From contig CAMDER010000040.1 of NCBI GenBank assembly GCA_945896935.1, positions 1-12,189 on the forward strand: a stretch of 12,189 nucleotides of DNA, given 5' to 3'. Numbering within the stretch: the stretch's first letter is position 1; each line of letters begins with the position of its first letter. Of the stretch, positions 1 to 6,475 are shown one piece after another. The notes under the pieces are model-generated. The model saw nothing but the letters and a program-made list of their open reading frames with translations, was not told where the DNA came from and did no database searches. This DNA comes from Bifidobacterium breve (GTDB lineage: Bacteria; Actinomycetota; Acidimicrobiia; Acidimicrobiales; Ilumatobacteraceae). A program made the position numbers and the translations under genes.

Positions 1-476
1 ACTCCGCGCTTGTTGTACAAAACCCGAACATCAGGATCTCGAACAAGTTGATAACTATCACGATCTCCGGTGACGATGATGACCTTGAAACCAACGTCAA
101 CCGCTTGATCGGCAACAGTGGCAATGACGTCGTCGGCCTCGAAGCCAGACAGTTCACAAATCGAAACGCCCATGGCCGTGAGCAACTCTTTGACGATGCC
201 CATCTGTTGACGCAAGATGTCGGGACTCGCCTCGCGCTGGGCCTTATAAGACGGTTCAGCGATGTGGCGAAAGGTTGGTTCTGGACGGTCGAACGCCACC
301 ACAATCCCGCTTGGACGATGGTCCTTTAACAATGTCAGCAACATTGAGGTCATGCCGTACACGGCGTTGGTGACTTGACCACTTGCAGTCACCATGTCGG
401 TGGGTATTCCGTAGAAAGCTCGGTATGTCAGCGAGTTGCCGTCAAGAACGAGCAATGTCTTATCTGCGTCACTCAA
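1..476 (-). CDS. polA: DNA polymerase I, N-terminal 5'-3' exonuclease part (partial)
   Basis: This is the first 158 or so residues of DNA polymerase I; the gene runs out of the window at base 1. The visible part is the 5'-3' exonuclease (PIN/FEN-like) domain that removes RNA primers and flaps in replication and repair. Seen in the sequence: LLVLDGNSLTYRAFY near the N-terminus with its metal-binding Asp, then GFEADD and TGDRDSYQL, all standard for this domain. The start is inferred to be TTG at 476: no ATG or GTG lies between it and the conserved N-terminus, and GGAGA (490-486) sits 9 nt upstream. The TTG overlaps the TGA of the preceding response regulator (TTGA), which implies translational coupling. 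Identity is near certain; the exact start is less so. Polymerase and proofreading-like domains lie outside the window. Confidence 0.94.
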   Translation of the reverse strand, partial: MSDADKTLLVLDGNSLTYRAFYGIPTDMVTASGQVTNAVYGMTSMLLTLLKDHRPSGIVVAFDRPEPTFRHIAEPSYKAQREASPDILRQQMGIVKELLTAMGVSICELSGFEADDVIATVADQAVDVGFKVIIVTGDRDSYQLVRDPDVRVLYNKRG

Positions 477-1048
477 GGCTGAAGTTCTCCCGACAGAATT
501 TTCTCGGCCACGTCACGCATACGTGATCGATCTTTCATGGCGGTTCGTTGAATAAACGAAAAGGCTTCCTGCTCTTTCATGCCGAAGTCATCAATCAGGC
601 GCCCTTTGGCTCGATCAATAATTTTTCGAGCCTCTAGTTGCTCTCCCAAAACTTCCATTTGCCCGTTGAGTGCTTGCAGTTCGCGGAATCGTCCAATCGC
701 TACTTCGATCGCCGGGATGAGGTCACTTTTTTGGAAGGGCTTCACGAGATAAGCCAATGCTCCGGCGTCGCGCGCTTGTTCAATGATTTCGCGCTGACTA
801 AAAGCTGTCAGAACTAAAACTCCACAAATCTTTTCGTCACCAATCATGCGGGCGACTTCAAGCCCATCCATACCTGGCATCTTCACGTCGAGGATGGCCA
901 AGTCGGGTTTAAGTTCACGAATAAGTTCAAGGGCGACGTCACCTCGGCCTGCTTCTCCGATGACCTCGTAGCCTTCTTCTTCGAGGGTTTCACGCAGGTC
1001 GAGACGAATAATGGCCTCGTCTTCAGCAATCACCACACGAATACTCAT
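473..1048 (-). CDS. pdtaR: ANTAR-domain response regulator, PdtaR-like
   Basis: A 191-residue two-component response regulator with an RNA-binding output. Residues 1-120 form a receiver domain: acidic pocket E9/D10, phospho-acceptor D54 in LAILDVKMPG, T81, and K103 in LVKPFQ. Residues about 128-186 form an ANTAR domain (RKIIDRAKGRL, then FIQRTAMKDR), the fold that binds paired hexanucleotide-loop hairpins and causes antitermination. Length and order match mycobacterial PdtaR (Rv1626), which also lies close to polA, so context supports orthology. Its partner would be a PdtaS-type histidine kinase, not present here. It overlaps polA by 4 nt and follows the coiled-coil gene after 53 nt. The ATG at 1048 has no good ribosome binding site nearby; a purine-rich GAGGGAAG lies too far upstream. 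Family assignment is firm; orthology to PdtaR is inference from similarity and neighbourhood. Confidence 0.9.
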   Translation of the reverse strand: MSIRVVIAEDEAIIRLDLRETLEEEGYEVIGEAGRGDVALELIRELKPDLAILDVKMPGMDGLEVARMIGDEKICGVLVLTAFSQREIIEQARDAGALAYLVKPFQKSDLIPAIEVAIGRFRELQALNGQMEVLGEQLEARKIIDRAKGRLIDDFGMKEQEAFSFIQRTAMKDRSRMRDVAEKILSGELQP

Positions 1049-1101
1049 GGAATGTATTCAAGCACTTTTTCTTCCCTCGTGCCTCAGTGATTCGGCTTAG
1101 A

Positions 1102-1389
1102 TCAGGATTGGCTCATCTTGTCGAGTAACTCATCTTGTTTCGCTTCAAGTTCAAGAATTGAGTCCTGAACATGGAGTCGATGCTTGCGCATTGCGTCCGC
1201 GTGCAGTTGGGCCTCTCGATATTCCACTCCCGCTCCCGATGTCTCAGAAACCAGCGACCTCAAGGCCTTATCGTCGGCCTCATCGTCAAGATGACTCAAT
1301 TGCTCGTCGACGACCGAAAGTTCGACACGGAGACGTCGTAAACGCACGCCAGTCTCCCGTAAACGTCGTTCAATCATCCGATGACCCAC
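1102..1389 (-). CDS. Small conserved coiled-coil protein of unknown function
   Basis: A 95-residue, highly charged, almost wholly helical protein. It has no membrane segment, signal peptide, cysteine or enzyme motif. Heptad-like Leu spacing (RLRRLRVELSVVDEQLSHL) and a second helix near EAKQDELLDKM suggest a coiled-coil hairpin. The central DDEADDKALRSLVSET and the REAQLHADAMRKHR stretch look like those of small actinobacterial proteins that I recall only as hypothetical. It is the first gene of a probable run into the response regulator and polA. GTG at 1389 is chosen because an in-frame TAG lies four codons upstream and TAGGCT stands exactly 6 nt before it, as expected for a leaderless start; ATG at 1377 is the alternative and would give 91 residues. 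No function is proposed. Confidence 0.75.
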   Translation of the reverse strand: MGHRMIERRLRETGVRLRRLRVELSVVDEQLSHLDDEADDKALRSLVSETSGAGVEYREAQLHADAMRKHRLHVQDSILELEAKQDELLDKMSQS

Positions 1390-1395
1390 ATTGTG

Positions 1396-1401
1396 AGCCT
1401 A
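1396..1401 (-). promoter_or_regulatory. Candidate -10 box (TAGGCT) for leaderless transcription of the coiled-coil gene
   Basis: TAGGCT matches the actinobacterial -10 pattern TAnnnT and is followed by 6 nt and then GTG at 1389. No Shine-Dalgarno sequence precedes the GTG, and the TAG of the box itself is an in-frame stop. No convincing -35 is seen. Two other genes in the window show the same arrangement, which is the main reason for listing it. Confidence 0.4.
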
Positions 1402-1429
1402 GCGAAGGTGTATTTGGAGAATAAACAAA

Positions 1430-1473
1430 CTGGTGGCGAATTCAAGCGAGAAAACGCTCGTATTCGCCACCAG
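1430..1473 (-). terminator. Intrinsic terminator after the CAA tRNA gene
   Basis: A perfect 12-bp inverted repeat (CTGGTGGCGAAT at 1430-1441 and ATTCGCCACCAG at 1462-1473) encloses a 20-nt loop that can itself pair CGAG with CTCG. On the minus strand the stem is followed at once by TTTGTTTATT. It begins 10 nt after the tRNA 3' end, so it most likely ends a monocistronic tRNA transcript. It also separates that transcript from the coiled-coil gene at 1389. Confidence 0.85.
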
Positions 1474-1483
1474 AATGACGTCG

Positions 1484-1556
1484 TGCCCCGGGTGGGATTT
1501 GAACCCACACCGTACGGAGTTTGAGACCGCTGCCTCTGCCGTTGGGCCACCGGGGC
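1484..1556 (-). tRNA. tRNA with anticodon CAA (Leu by codon, but class I short variable loop)
   Basis: A 73-nt cloverleaf on the minus strand. Acceptor GCCCCGG pairs fully with CCGGGGC and is followed by discriminator A; CCA is not encoded. The T arm is GTGGG-TTCAAAT-CCCAC. The D arm pairs GCC with GGC around a loop holding the invariant GG. The anticodon stem is GCGGT / TCCGT (one G-U pair and a U-U mismatch at the loop-closing position) with loop CTCAAAC, so U33 is followed by anticodon CAA (1523-1521). CAA reads UUG, i.e. leucine, and A73 fits leucine. However, the variable loop is only ACGGT, whereas bacterial tRNA-Leu has a long class II variable arm. The general body recalls tRNA-Trp-type molecules. 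That it is a tRNA gene is firm; its amino acid is not. A TAACAT box upstream and a strong terminator downstream suggest it is expressed. Confidence 0.85.
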
Positions 1557-1565
1557 GACCCAAAT

Positions 1566-1571
1566 ATGTTA
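1566..1571 (-). promoter_or_regulatory. Candidate -10 box (TAACAT) for the CAA tRNA
   Basis: TAACAT fits TAnnnT and lies 9 nt upstream of the mature tRNA 5' end, which would put transcription start about 2-3 nt before the tRNA. No clear -35 hexamer is visible. The region 1557-1670 must hold divergent promoters for the tRNA and for fabD. Confidence 0.4.
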
Positions 1572-1622
1572 GCCCCGATCTCCGAAAAGGACTCACTTTC
1601 GCCTCGTCATCCCGACGTCGTT

Positions 1623-1664
1623 ACTCGGTGGTAGCCCATTTAGGGTCGCTCCAGCGTCTAACTT
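1623..1664 (+). promoter_or_regulatory. fabD promoter/control block, duplicated upstream of acpP
   Basis: In order: ACTCGGT (1623-1629), CCCATT (1635-1640), TCGCTCCAGCG (1646-1656) and TAACTT (1659-1664). The CGCTCCAGCG core is a short dyad, CGCT-CC-AGCG. TAACTT fits a TAnnnT -10 box and stands 6 nt before the GTG start of fabD. CCCATT lies near where a -35 element would be, though it does not match a -35 consensus. The same blocks in the same order, with spacing differing by one base at one point, occur at 4524-4564 before acpP. That repetition makes a functional role likely; the binding factor is unknown. Fatty-acid regulators of the FasR/MabR kind acting at fabD are known in other actinobacteria. 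Confidence 0.65.
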
Positions 1665-1670
1665 CTATAC

Positions 1671-2846
1671 GTGCTGGCATTTACCTTTCCCGGTCAGGGA
1701 TCACAGCGCCCAGGCATGGGCCGCCCCTGGACCGAGCATGAATCTTGGGATCTTGTCGAAGAAGCCTCGGACGTTTCAGGACGCGATGTGGCACGTCTAC
1801 TTCTCGATGCCGACGCCGACGAACTTAAAGACACCCGCAACGCGCAGCTCACGACATTTGTTTCGAGTTTGATGGTCCTTGACGCAGTTGAACGGCTCGG
1901 TGTCGAACCAAGTTTTTGTGCAGGCCACAGTCTTGGCGAGTACACCGCCTTGACCGCAACAGGCGCTCTCGGCTTTGACGACGGCGTGCGTCTCGTGGTT
2001 GAACGGGCCGAAGCAATGCATGAAGCAGGACAGAATAATCCCGGAACAATGTCAGCGATCTTAGGTCTCGACGATGAGTTAGTCGAGGTCGCTTGCCGCA
2101 GAGCAGATAGCGACGTTTGGGTTGCCAACTTCAATGCTCCAGGACAAGTCGTGATTGCGGGATCTGCAGAAGGTGTCGCCCGGGCTGTAGTCATCGCCAA
2201 AGAACTTGGTGCCAAAAAGGCAATGTCGTTACCGGTCTCAGGTGCTTTTCATACTCCGTTTATGACACCAGCCCGTGAACGACTACGCCAAGCAATCGCG
2301 GCCGCTCAACCTCGTGACACCGAAGTTCCCATCGTGAGCAATGTTGATGCCATCGCTCACGACCACGGTGATGAATGGGCCAGTTTGTTATCGGCTCAGT
2401 TATCGAGTCCAGTTCGTTGGAAACACTGCCTATTAACACTCGCTGATCTCGGCGTGACTGGCTTCGCCGAACTTGGTCCGGGCGGAGTCCTCACTGGGAT
2501 GGCCAAACGAACAATTGAAGGTTCGCGTACGATTTCGGTAGCGACTCCTGATGAACTCGACAAATTCATTGAGTGGGTCAATAATGCTGCTCCTACTAAA
2601 TTGCAACAACACGAAGGTGAGCATCTCTTTGCGGTTGAGCGACTGGTGGTCAGTCCGGCTTCGGGAGTCTTCGCCCCAAAAACCTCGGTTCATCAGGGTG
2701 ATCACATCACCATTGGTCAAACCCTCGGAATGATTGGCGAAACACCGGTTGTTTCAGTCTTTGAAGGGATTCTTCAATCATTCATTGCTGTCGATGGAGA
2801 ACGAGTGACGCTTCGCCAACCCATTGCTTGGTTGAGGACGATTTAG
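1671..2846 (+). CDS. fabD: Malonyl-CoA:ACP transacylase with C-terminal lipoyl/biotinyl-like domain
   Basis: Transfers malonyl from CoA to the acyl carrier protein, supplying extender units for fatty-acid synthesis in the cytosol. Residues 1-300 are a full FabD: FPGQGSQ at 6-12, nucleophile S87 in GHSLGE, R112, catalytic H194 in GAFHTPFM, and ELGPGGVLTGM near 267-277. FabD proteins usually end near residue 310. This one continues to 391 with a 70-residue stretch (about 322-391) that reads as a biotinyl/lipoyl-like barrel: VVSPASGVFAP, HQGDHITIGQTL, and a second half ending in ERVTLRQPIAWL. The MKM-type attachment lysine is absent; the hairpin reads IGETPVVS. The GTG start is secure, since it precedes the conserved N-terminus directly and an in-frame TAA lies four codons upstream. 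No Shine-Dalgarno is seen, so translation may be leaderless. fabH begins 1 nt after the stop. Confidence 0.95.
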   Translation: MLAFTFPGQGSQRPGMGRPWTEHESWDLVEEASDVSGRDVARLLLDADADELKDTRNAQLTTFVSSLMVLDAVERLGVEPSFCAGHSLGEYTALTATGALGFDDGVRLVVERAEAMHEAGQNNPGTMSAILGLDDELVEVACRRADSDVWVANFNAPGQVVIAGSAEGVARAVVIAKELGAKKAMSLPVSGAFHTPFMTPARERLRQAIAAAQPRDTEVPIVSNVDAIAHDHGDEWASLLSAQLSSPVRWKHCLLTLADLGVTGFAELGPGGVLTGMAKRTIEGSRTISVATPDELDKFIEWVNNAAPTKLQQHEGEHLFAVERLVVSPASGVFAPKTSVHQGDHITIGQTLGMIGETPVVSVFEGILQSFIAVDGERVTLRQPIAWLRTI

Positions 2847-2847
2847 C

Positions 2848-3798
2848 GTGCCCGCTTCTCCCCCCGGAATCCGTGGTGCCGTGATTACAGGTTGGGCTAG
2901 CGCTCTTCCGCCGACGGTTGTCACTAACGAAGATCTCAGTAAAACCCTCGAGACCTCGGACGAGTGGATTCGAGATCGAAGCGGTATCGCCGAACGCCAT
3001 ATCGGTGGCACGACGGCAGAACTCAGCATCCAATCTGCGACGGCGGCAATGGCGATGGCTGGGGTTGATCCGCTGGCGATCGATGCTTTGGTTTTGTCAA
3101 CCACAACGCCCGATCGCTGTGTTCCTGCAACTTCTGCGACAGTTCAACATGCCCTTGGTTTGAAATGCGGTGCATTCGACGTCAACGCAGCATGCAGCGG
3201 ATTCGTTTACGCATTGACTATTGCCCATGGCCTAATAGCGATGGGTGCCGAGAAGGTGTTAGTGATCGGAACAGACACGTTGTCACGGATCACCGATTGG
3301 TCCGACCGCAATACGGCGGTGTTGTTTGCTGATGGATCTGGGGCAGTCGTCCTTGAAGCCGTTGATGGTCCTGGCCAAATGCTGGCGTGGGATATCGATG
3401 CCGATGGTTCTGCCGAAGAAGCCCTCTACGCCGAACTTGGTGGATTCATCAAGATGGAAGGCAAGGAAGTTTTCCGTCGGGCGGTGCGCATCATGGTTGA
3501 TAGCGCTCAAAAATCACTCACTGCTGCCGGATTGACTTCAGCCGATATTGATGTGGTTATTCCTCATCAAGCCAATATCCGAATCATCCAGGCCGCTTGC
3601 GATCGACTTAATATCCCTATTGAAAAGGCCGCCACTGTTTTACATTTCACCGGTAACACTTCATCGGCGTCTATTCCCCTTGCTCTCGTGCATGCAGCCG
3701 ATACAGGATTACTCAACAAAGGCGACACTGTTTTGCTCGTCGGCTTCGGGGCTGGCATGACAGCCGCTAGTGCAATCATCAAATGGGAAGGACGATGA
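2848..3798 (+). CDS. fabH: Beta-ketoacyl-ACP synthase III
   Basis: Starts fatty-acid synthesis by condensing an acyl-CoA primer with malonyl-ACP. The 316-residue length is usual for the family. The catalytic triad is present: C116 in DVNAACSGF, H240 in IPHQAN and N270 in FTGNTSSASIP. The N-terminal SDEWIRDRSGI and the C-terminal LLVGFGAGMTAAS are also family hallmarks. The gene starts with GTG one base after the fabD stop (TAG-c-GTG), with no independent ribosome binding site evident, so it is probably translated by coupling. Its TGA overlaps the fabG start region. Primer preference (acetyl versus branched chain) cannot be read from the sequence by eye. Confidence 0.96.
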   Translation: MPASPPGIRGAVITGWASALPPTVVTNEDLSKTLETSDEWIRDRSGIAERHIGGTTAELSIQSATAAMAMAGVDPLAIDALVLSTTTPDRCVPATSATVQHALGLKCGAFDVNAACSGFVYALTIAHGLIAMGAEKVLVIGTDTLSRITDWSDRNTAVLFADGSGAVVLEAVDGPGQMLAWDIDADGSAEEALYAELGGFIKMEGKEVFRRAVRIMVDSAQKSLTAAGLTSADIDVVIPHQANIRIIQAACDRLNIPIEKAATVLHFTGNTSSASIPLALVHAADTGLLNKGDTVLLVGFGAGMTAASAIIKWEGR

Positions 3799-4514
3799 TG
3801 CCAGATCTAATCGGACGTGTTGTTCTGATCACTGGTGGTTCACGCGGAATCGGACTAGCAACTGCTCAACGCTTTGCATCTCTTGGCGATCGTGTCGCAG
3901 TGACCTATAACTCAAGTCCCCCACCTGACGGATTCTTCGCAGTGAAATGCGATGTCACGAGTACTGCCGAAGTTGACGCAGCGTTTACCGCGGTCGAACA
4001 GCACTTTGGTCCAGTCGAAATTCTCGTATCGAACGCGGGCATGACCAAAGACATGTTGCTCCTTCGCATGTCTGAGTCTGATTTTTCAGATGTCATTGAC
4101 GCCAATCTGACTGCGGCATATCGAGTCGCCAAACGGGCTGCTCAAGGAATGTTGAAAGCTCGCAAAGGTCGCATCATTTTCGTGAGCAGTGTTGTTGGCC
4201 TGTCGGGTTCGGCCGGTCAAGCGAATTACTCGGCTTCTAAATCTGGACTCATCGGACTCGCCCGATCAATTGCCCGAGAACTCGGTAGTCGTTCAATTAC
4301 CGCGAACGTTGTCGCCCCTGGACCAGTCGCGACCGACATGTTGGCAGCACTCTCTGAGGAACGACGAGAAGCACTCACCGCTGCAGTACCACTTGGCAGA
4401 CTGGCCAGCCCAGACGAAATCGCTGGAACAATCGAATTCTTGGCATCTTCTGATGCGGCGTTTATTACAGGAGCAATCATCCCCGTTGATGGCGGGCTAG
4501 GCATGGGTCACTAG
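3798..4514 (+). CDS. fabG: 3-oxoacyl-ACP reductase, MabA/FabG1-like
   Basis: NADPH-dependent short-chain dehydrogenase that reduces 3-oxoacyl-ACP in each elongation cycle. Counting from ATG 3798 (238 residues): cofactor motif GGSRGIG at 13-19, SNAG at 78-81, and catalytic N103, S131, Y144 and K148 (NYSASKSG). The C-terminus VDGGLGMGH and the QANYSASKSG and ARELG segments closely resemble mycobacterial MabA, which I take as a clade signal. Three in-frame ATGs exist at 3783, 3795 and 3798. 3798 is chosen because AAGGA (3788-3792) gives a normal 5-nt spacer; 3795 is nearly as good. Either way the start touches the TGA of fabH. It is followed by an 89-bp gap with a second promoter-like block before acpP. 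Confidence 0.95.
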   Translation: MPDLIGRVVLITGGSRGIGLATAQRFASLGDRVAVTYNSSPPPDGFFAVKCDVTSTAEVDAAFTAVEQHFGPVEILVSNAGMTKDMLLLRMSESDFSDVIDANLTAAYRVAKRAAQGMLKARKGRIIFVSSVVGLSGSAGQANYSASKSGLIGLARSIARELGSRSITANVVAPGPVATDMLAALSEERREALTAAVPLGRLASPDEIAGTIEFLASSDAAFITGAIIPVDGGLGMGH

Positions 4515-4523
4515 CCGAAGTTC

Positions 4524-4564
4524 ACTTGGTAAATACCCAATCTGATCGCTCCAGCGTTTACAGT
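4524..4564 (+). promoter_or_regulatory. acpP promoter/control block, duplicate of the fabD block
   Basis: ACTTGGT (4524-4530), CCCAAT (4536-4541), TCGCTCCAGCG (4546-4556) and TACAGT (4559-4564) repeat the arrangement before fabD; the 15-base stretch from 4546 differs at a single position. TACAGT would be the -10 box, placing transcription start near 4571 and leaving a leader of roughly 33 nt with a good ribosome binding site. The first part, TTGGTAAATACCCAA (4526-4540), is also an imperfect dyad. This suggests an internal promoter that lets acpP-fabF be made above the level of fabDHG. Confidence 0.65.
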
Positions 4565-4603
4565 AAGAACCGTTGCCACATTGGCTGTTAGAGGAGAACC
4601 ACA

Positions 4604-4843
4604 ATGAATGAAGAACTTTTCGCCCGCTTTCGTAAGTGCGCCGTTGACGTGTTGAGCGTTGACGCCGACAAGGTCACGCTTGAAGCATCGTTTGGTGACG
4701 ATCTTGATGCCGACAGCCTTGACCTCGTTGAGTTGGTCATGGCCCTCGAAGAAGAATTCAATGTCGAAGTACCCGAAGACGAAATTGAAGGCGTGAAGAC
4801 CGTCGGTCAGGCATACAACCTGATTGTTGGAAAGCTCTCCTGA
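4604..4843 (+). CDS. acpP: Acyl carrier protein
   Basis: Carries growing acyl chains on a phosphopantetheine arm. It is a 79-residue acidic protein of normal length with the attachment serine S38 in the classic DADSLD motif, followed by the ELVMALEEEFNVEVPEDE recognition helix region. A strong ribosome binding site, GAGGAGA, lies about 9 nt before the ATG; it is the clearest in this operon and fits the need for abundant ACP. The stop codon overlaps the fabF start (TGATG), so the two are translationally coupled. Its own promoter-like block lies at 4524-4564. Confidence 0.97.
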   Translation: MNEELFARFRKCAVDVLSVDADKVTLEASFGDDLDADSLDLVELVMALEEEFNVEVPEDEIEGVKTVGQAYNLIVGKLS

Positions 4844-6018
4844 TGATTGGACGCCGAGTTGCCATTACCGGTCTCGGCGTCGTTGCCCCATGCGGCATTG
4901 GACAAGAGAACTTCTGGTCAGGTCTTCTCGGACCTGGAATTACAAGTGGCAAGTGGATCACCATTGCCGACTGGGATCCTTTGCCTTGGTTTAACAACAA
5001 TGCCAAAGAAGCTCGTCGGGCTGACCGCGTTGAACAATTTGCGGTGGCCGCCGCCGCAGAAGCAATGGCTCAAGCCGGAGACCTCAAGATTGATCCGACT
5101 CGTTTCGGCGTCATTATTGGCACTGGTATCGGTGGTCTCGGAACTCTTGAAGAACAAATGCAAATTCGTCTTGAAAAAGGTGAACGTCGCGTCTCACCGT
5201 TCTTGGTTCCGATGATGATGGCGAACGCTTCTGGAGCCGCGATTTCGATGAAGTACGGACTTCAAGGCCCCAATGAAACCATTTGCACGGCCTGTGCCGC
5301 TTCGACCCATGCTTTGGGTTACGCAGCACGTCTGATTGCGATGGGGCGCTGCGATGCAATTGTGAGTGGCGGTTCAGAGGCCGCTGCTACACCGTCGTCT
5401 CTTGCTGGTTTTAACAATATGACTGCACTTTCATCGACTGGGCAAAGTCGACCATTTGATCGAGACCGTGATGGTTTTGTGATGGGTGAAGGTGCCGGAA
5501 TTTTTATTCTCGAAGCGTGGGATCATGCTGCCGCTCGCGGAGCAAACATTCTGGGTGAAATTTTGGGTTCGGCGAGCAATGCCGACGCTCACCACATCAC
5601 TGCACCCTCACCTGGTGGCCGAGGAGCCATCAACTGCATGAGACTCGCACTTGATGAAGCAGAACTCAATCACGACGCCATTGTGTACATCAATGCGCAC
5701 GGGACTTCAACGCCCCTTAATGACGCTGCTGAAGCTGCAGCAATGGCGACAGTGTTCCCACATCGCCCAGCGGTGACAAGCATTAAGGGAGTCACTGGGC
5801 ATGCCCTCGGAGCCGCTGGAGCCCTTGAAGCAGCATCGGTGTTGATGTCCTTCCAACACAAATTAATTCCTGCCACAGCGGGCACCGTCACCCTTGACGA
5901 TGCCGTCAACATCGACCTGGTCATGGGTGTCGCCCGCGAATGGAAGCCTGGTCCGACAATTTCGAACAACTTCGGTTTTGGCGGTCACAACGGCTCCGTC
6001 ATTCTTGCACCAGCCTGA
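4843..6018 (+). CDS. fabF: Beta-ketoacyl-ACP synthase II
   Basis: Elongating condensing enzyme that joins malonyl-ACP to acyl-ACP. The thiolase-fold triad is present: C151 in TACAAS, H286 in NAHGTSTP and H320 in GVTGHALGAAGA, with K315 in SIKG. The C-terminal NNFGFGGHNGS is also canonical. At 391 residues it is shorter than E. coli FabF, mainly through a loss of about a dozen residues in the N-terminal segment before KEARRADR. Start and fold look intact, so this is probably a clade trait and not damage. It is the last gene of the plus-strand operon, ending in TGATAA 28 bp from the end of the convergent fabZ; no terminator hairpin is visible between them. Confidence 0.95.
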   Translation: MIGRRVAITGLGVVAPCGIGQENFWSGLLGPGITSGKWITIADWDPLPWFNNNAKEARRADRVEQFAVAAAAEAMAQAGDLKIDPTRFGVIIGTGIGGLGTLEEQMQIRLEKGERRVSPFLVPMMMANASGAAISMKYGLQGPNETICTACAASTHALGYAARLIAMGRCDAIVSGGSEAAATPSSLAGFNNMTALSSTGQSRPFDRDRDGFVMGEGAGIFILEAWDHAAARGANILGEILGSASNADAHHITAPSPGGRGAINCMRLALDEAELNHDAIVYINAHGTSTPLNDAAEAAAMATVFPHRPAVTSIKGVTGHALGAAGALEAASVLMSFQHKLIPATAGTVTLDDAVNIDLVMGVAREWKPGPTISNNFGFGGHNGSVILAPA

Positions 6019-6046
6019 TAAACGTTGTTTGTTGTTTCTCAAAGGC

Positions 6047-6475
6047 CTACGCGTCAACGAGAACAAACATCAACTCGCACTCGCATGCCGTTTCGCCATT
6101 CAGCAATGCTTTGCCAGTTCCCTTTCCGGCACGAGACGACATACGCCCAAGTTGCACGACGAGATCGAGCGTGTCTCCAGGCTGAACTTGGCGACGAAAA
6201 CGAGCTCCGTCGAGACCGCCAAAGAGCGGAATCTTTCCTGCATGTTGACCACCAACCAAAACGGCGATTGCGCCCATTTGAGCAATGGCCTCACACATCA
6301 ACACGCCAGGCAAAGTTGGCCGCCCCGGAAAGTGTCCTGAGAAAAACCATTCATCTCCCGTGAGATGCCATGTTCCAGAAGCTGACACTCCCGGCTCAAC
6401 CGACGTAATTTCGTCGACAAACAAAAATGGAGCTCGATGGGGCAAAACGTCAGCAGGTTTCGGAAATGAAATCAT
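6047..6475 (-). CDS. fabZ: 3-hydroxyacyl-ACP dehydratase
   Basis: Removes water from 3-hydroxyacyl-ACP to give the trans-2-enoyl product. It is a 142-residue hot-dog-fold protein with the catalytic pair H48 (SGHFPGRPTLPG) and E62 (CEAIAQMGA), the N-terminal LPHRAPFLFVD and a central ARFRRQVQPGD. Length is typical. The ATG at 6475 follows AAGGTGA with a 5-nt spacer. It completes the elongation chemistry of the plus-strand fab operon apart from the enoyl reductase, but is transcribed towards it from the opposite strand, so it must be controlled separately. Its upstream gap of 219 bp holds several stem-loops. Confidence 0.95.
   Translation of the reverse strand: MISFPKPADVLPHRAPFLFVDEITSVEPGVSASGTWHLTGDEWFFSGHFPGRPTLPGVLMCEAIAQMGAIAVLVGGQHAGKIPLFGGLDGARFRRQVQPGDTLDLVVQLGRMSSRAGKGTGKALLNGETACECELMFVLVDA

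Noticed and set aside
1484..1556. Selenocysteine or suppressor tRNA reading (TCA anticodon) of the tRNA gene
   Set aside because: A TCA anticodon would need C at position 33 and disrupts stem pairing; the acceptor and T stems have ordinary 7+5 lengths and the variable arm is short, unlike tRNA-Sec.
1694..2215. Long minus-strand open frame inside fabD
   Set aside because: It is Ser/Ala/Arg/Thr-rich low-complexity sequence opposite a clearly conserved gene, without family motifs or a ribosome binding site: a frame shadow.
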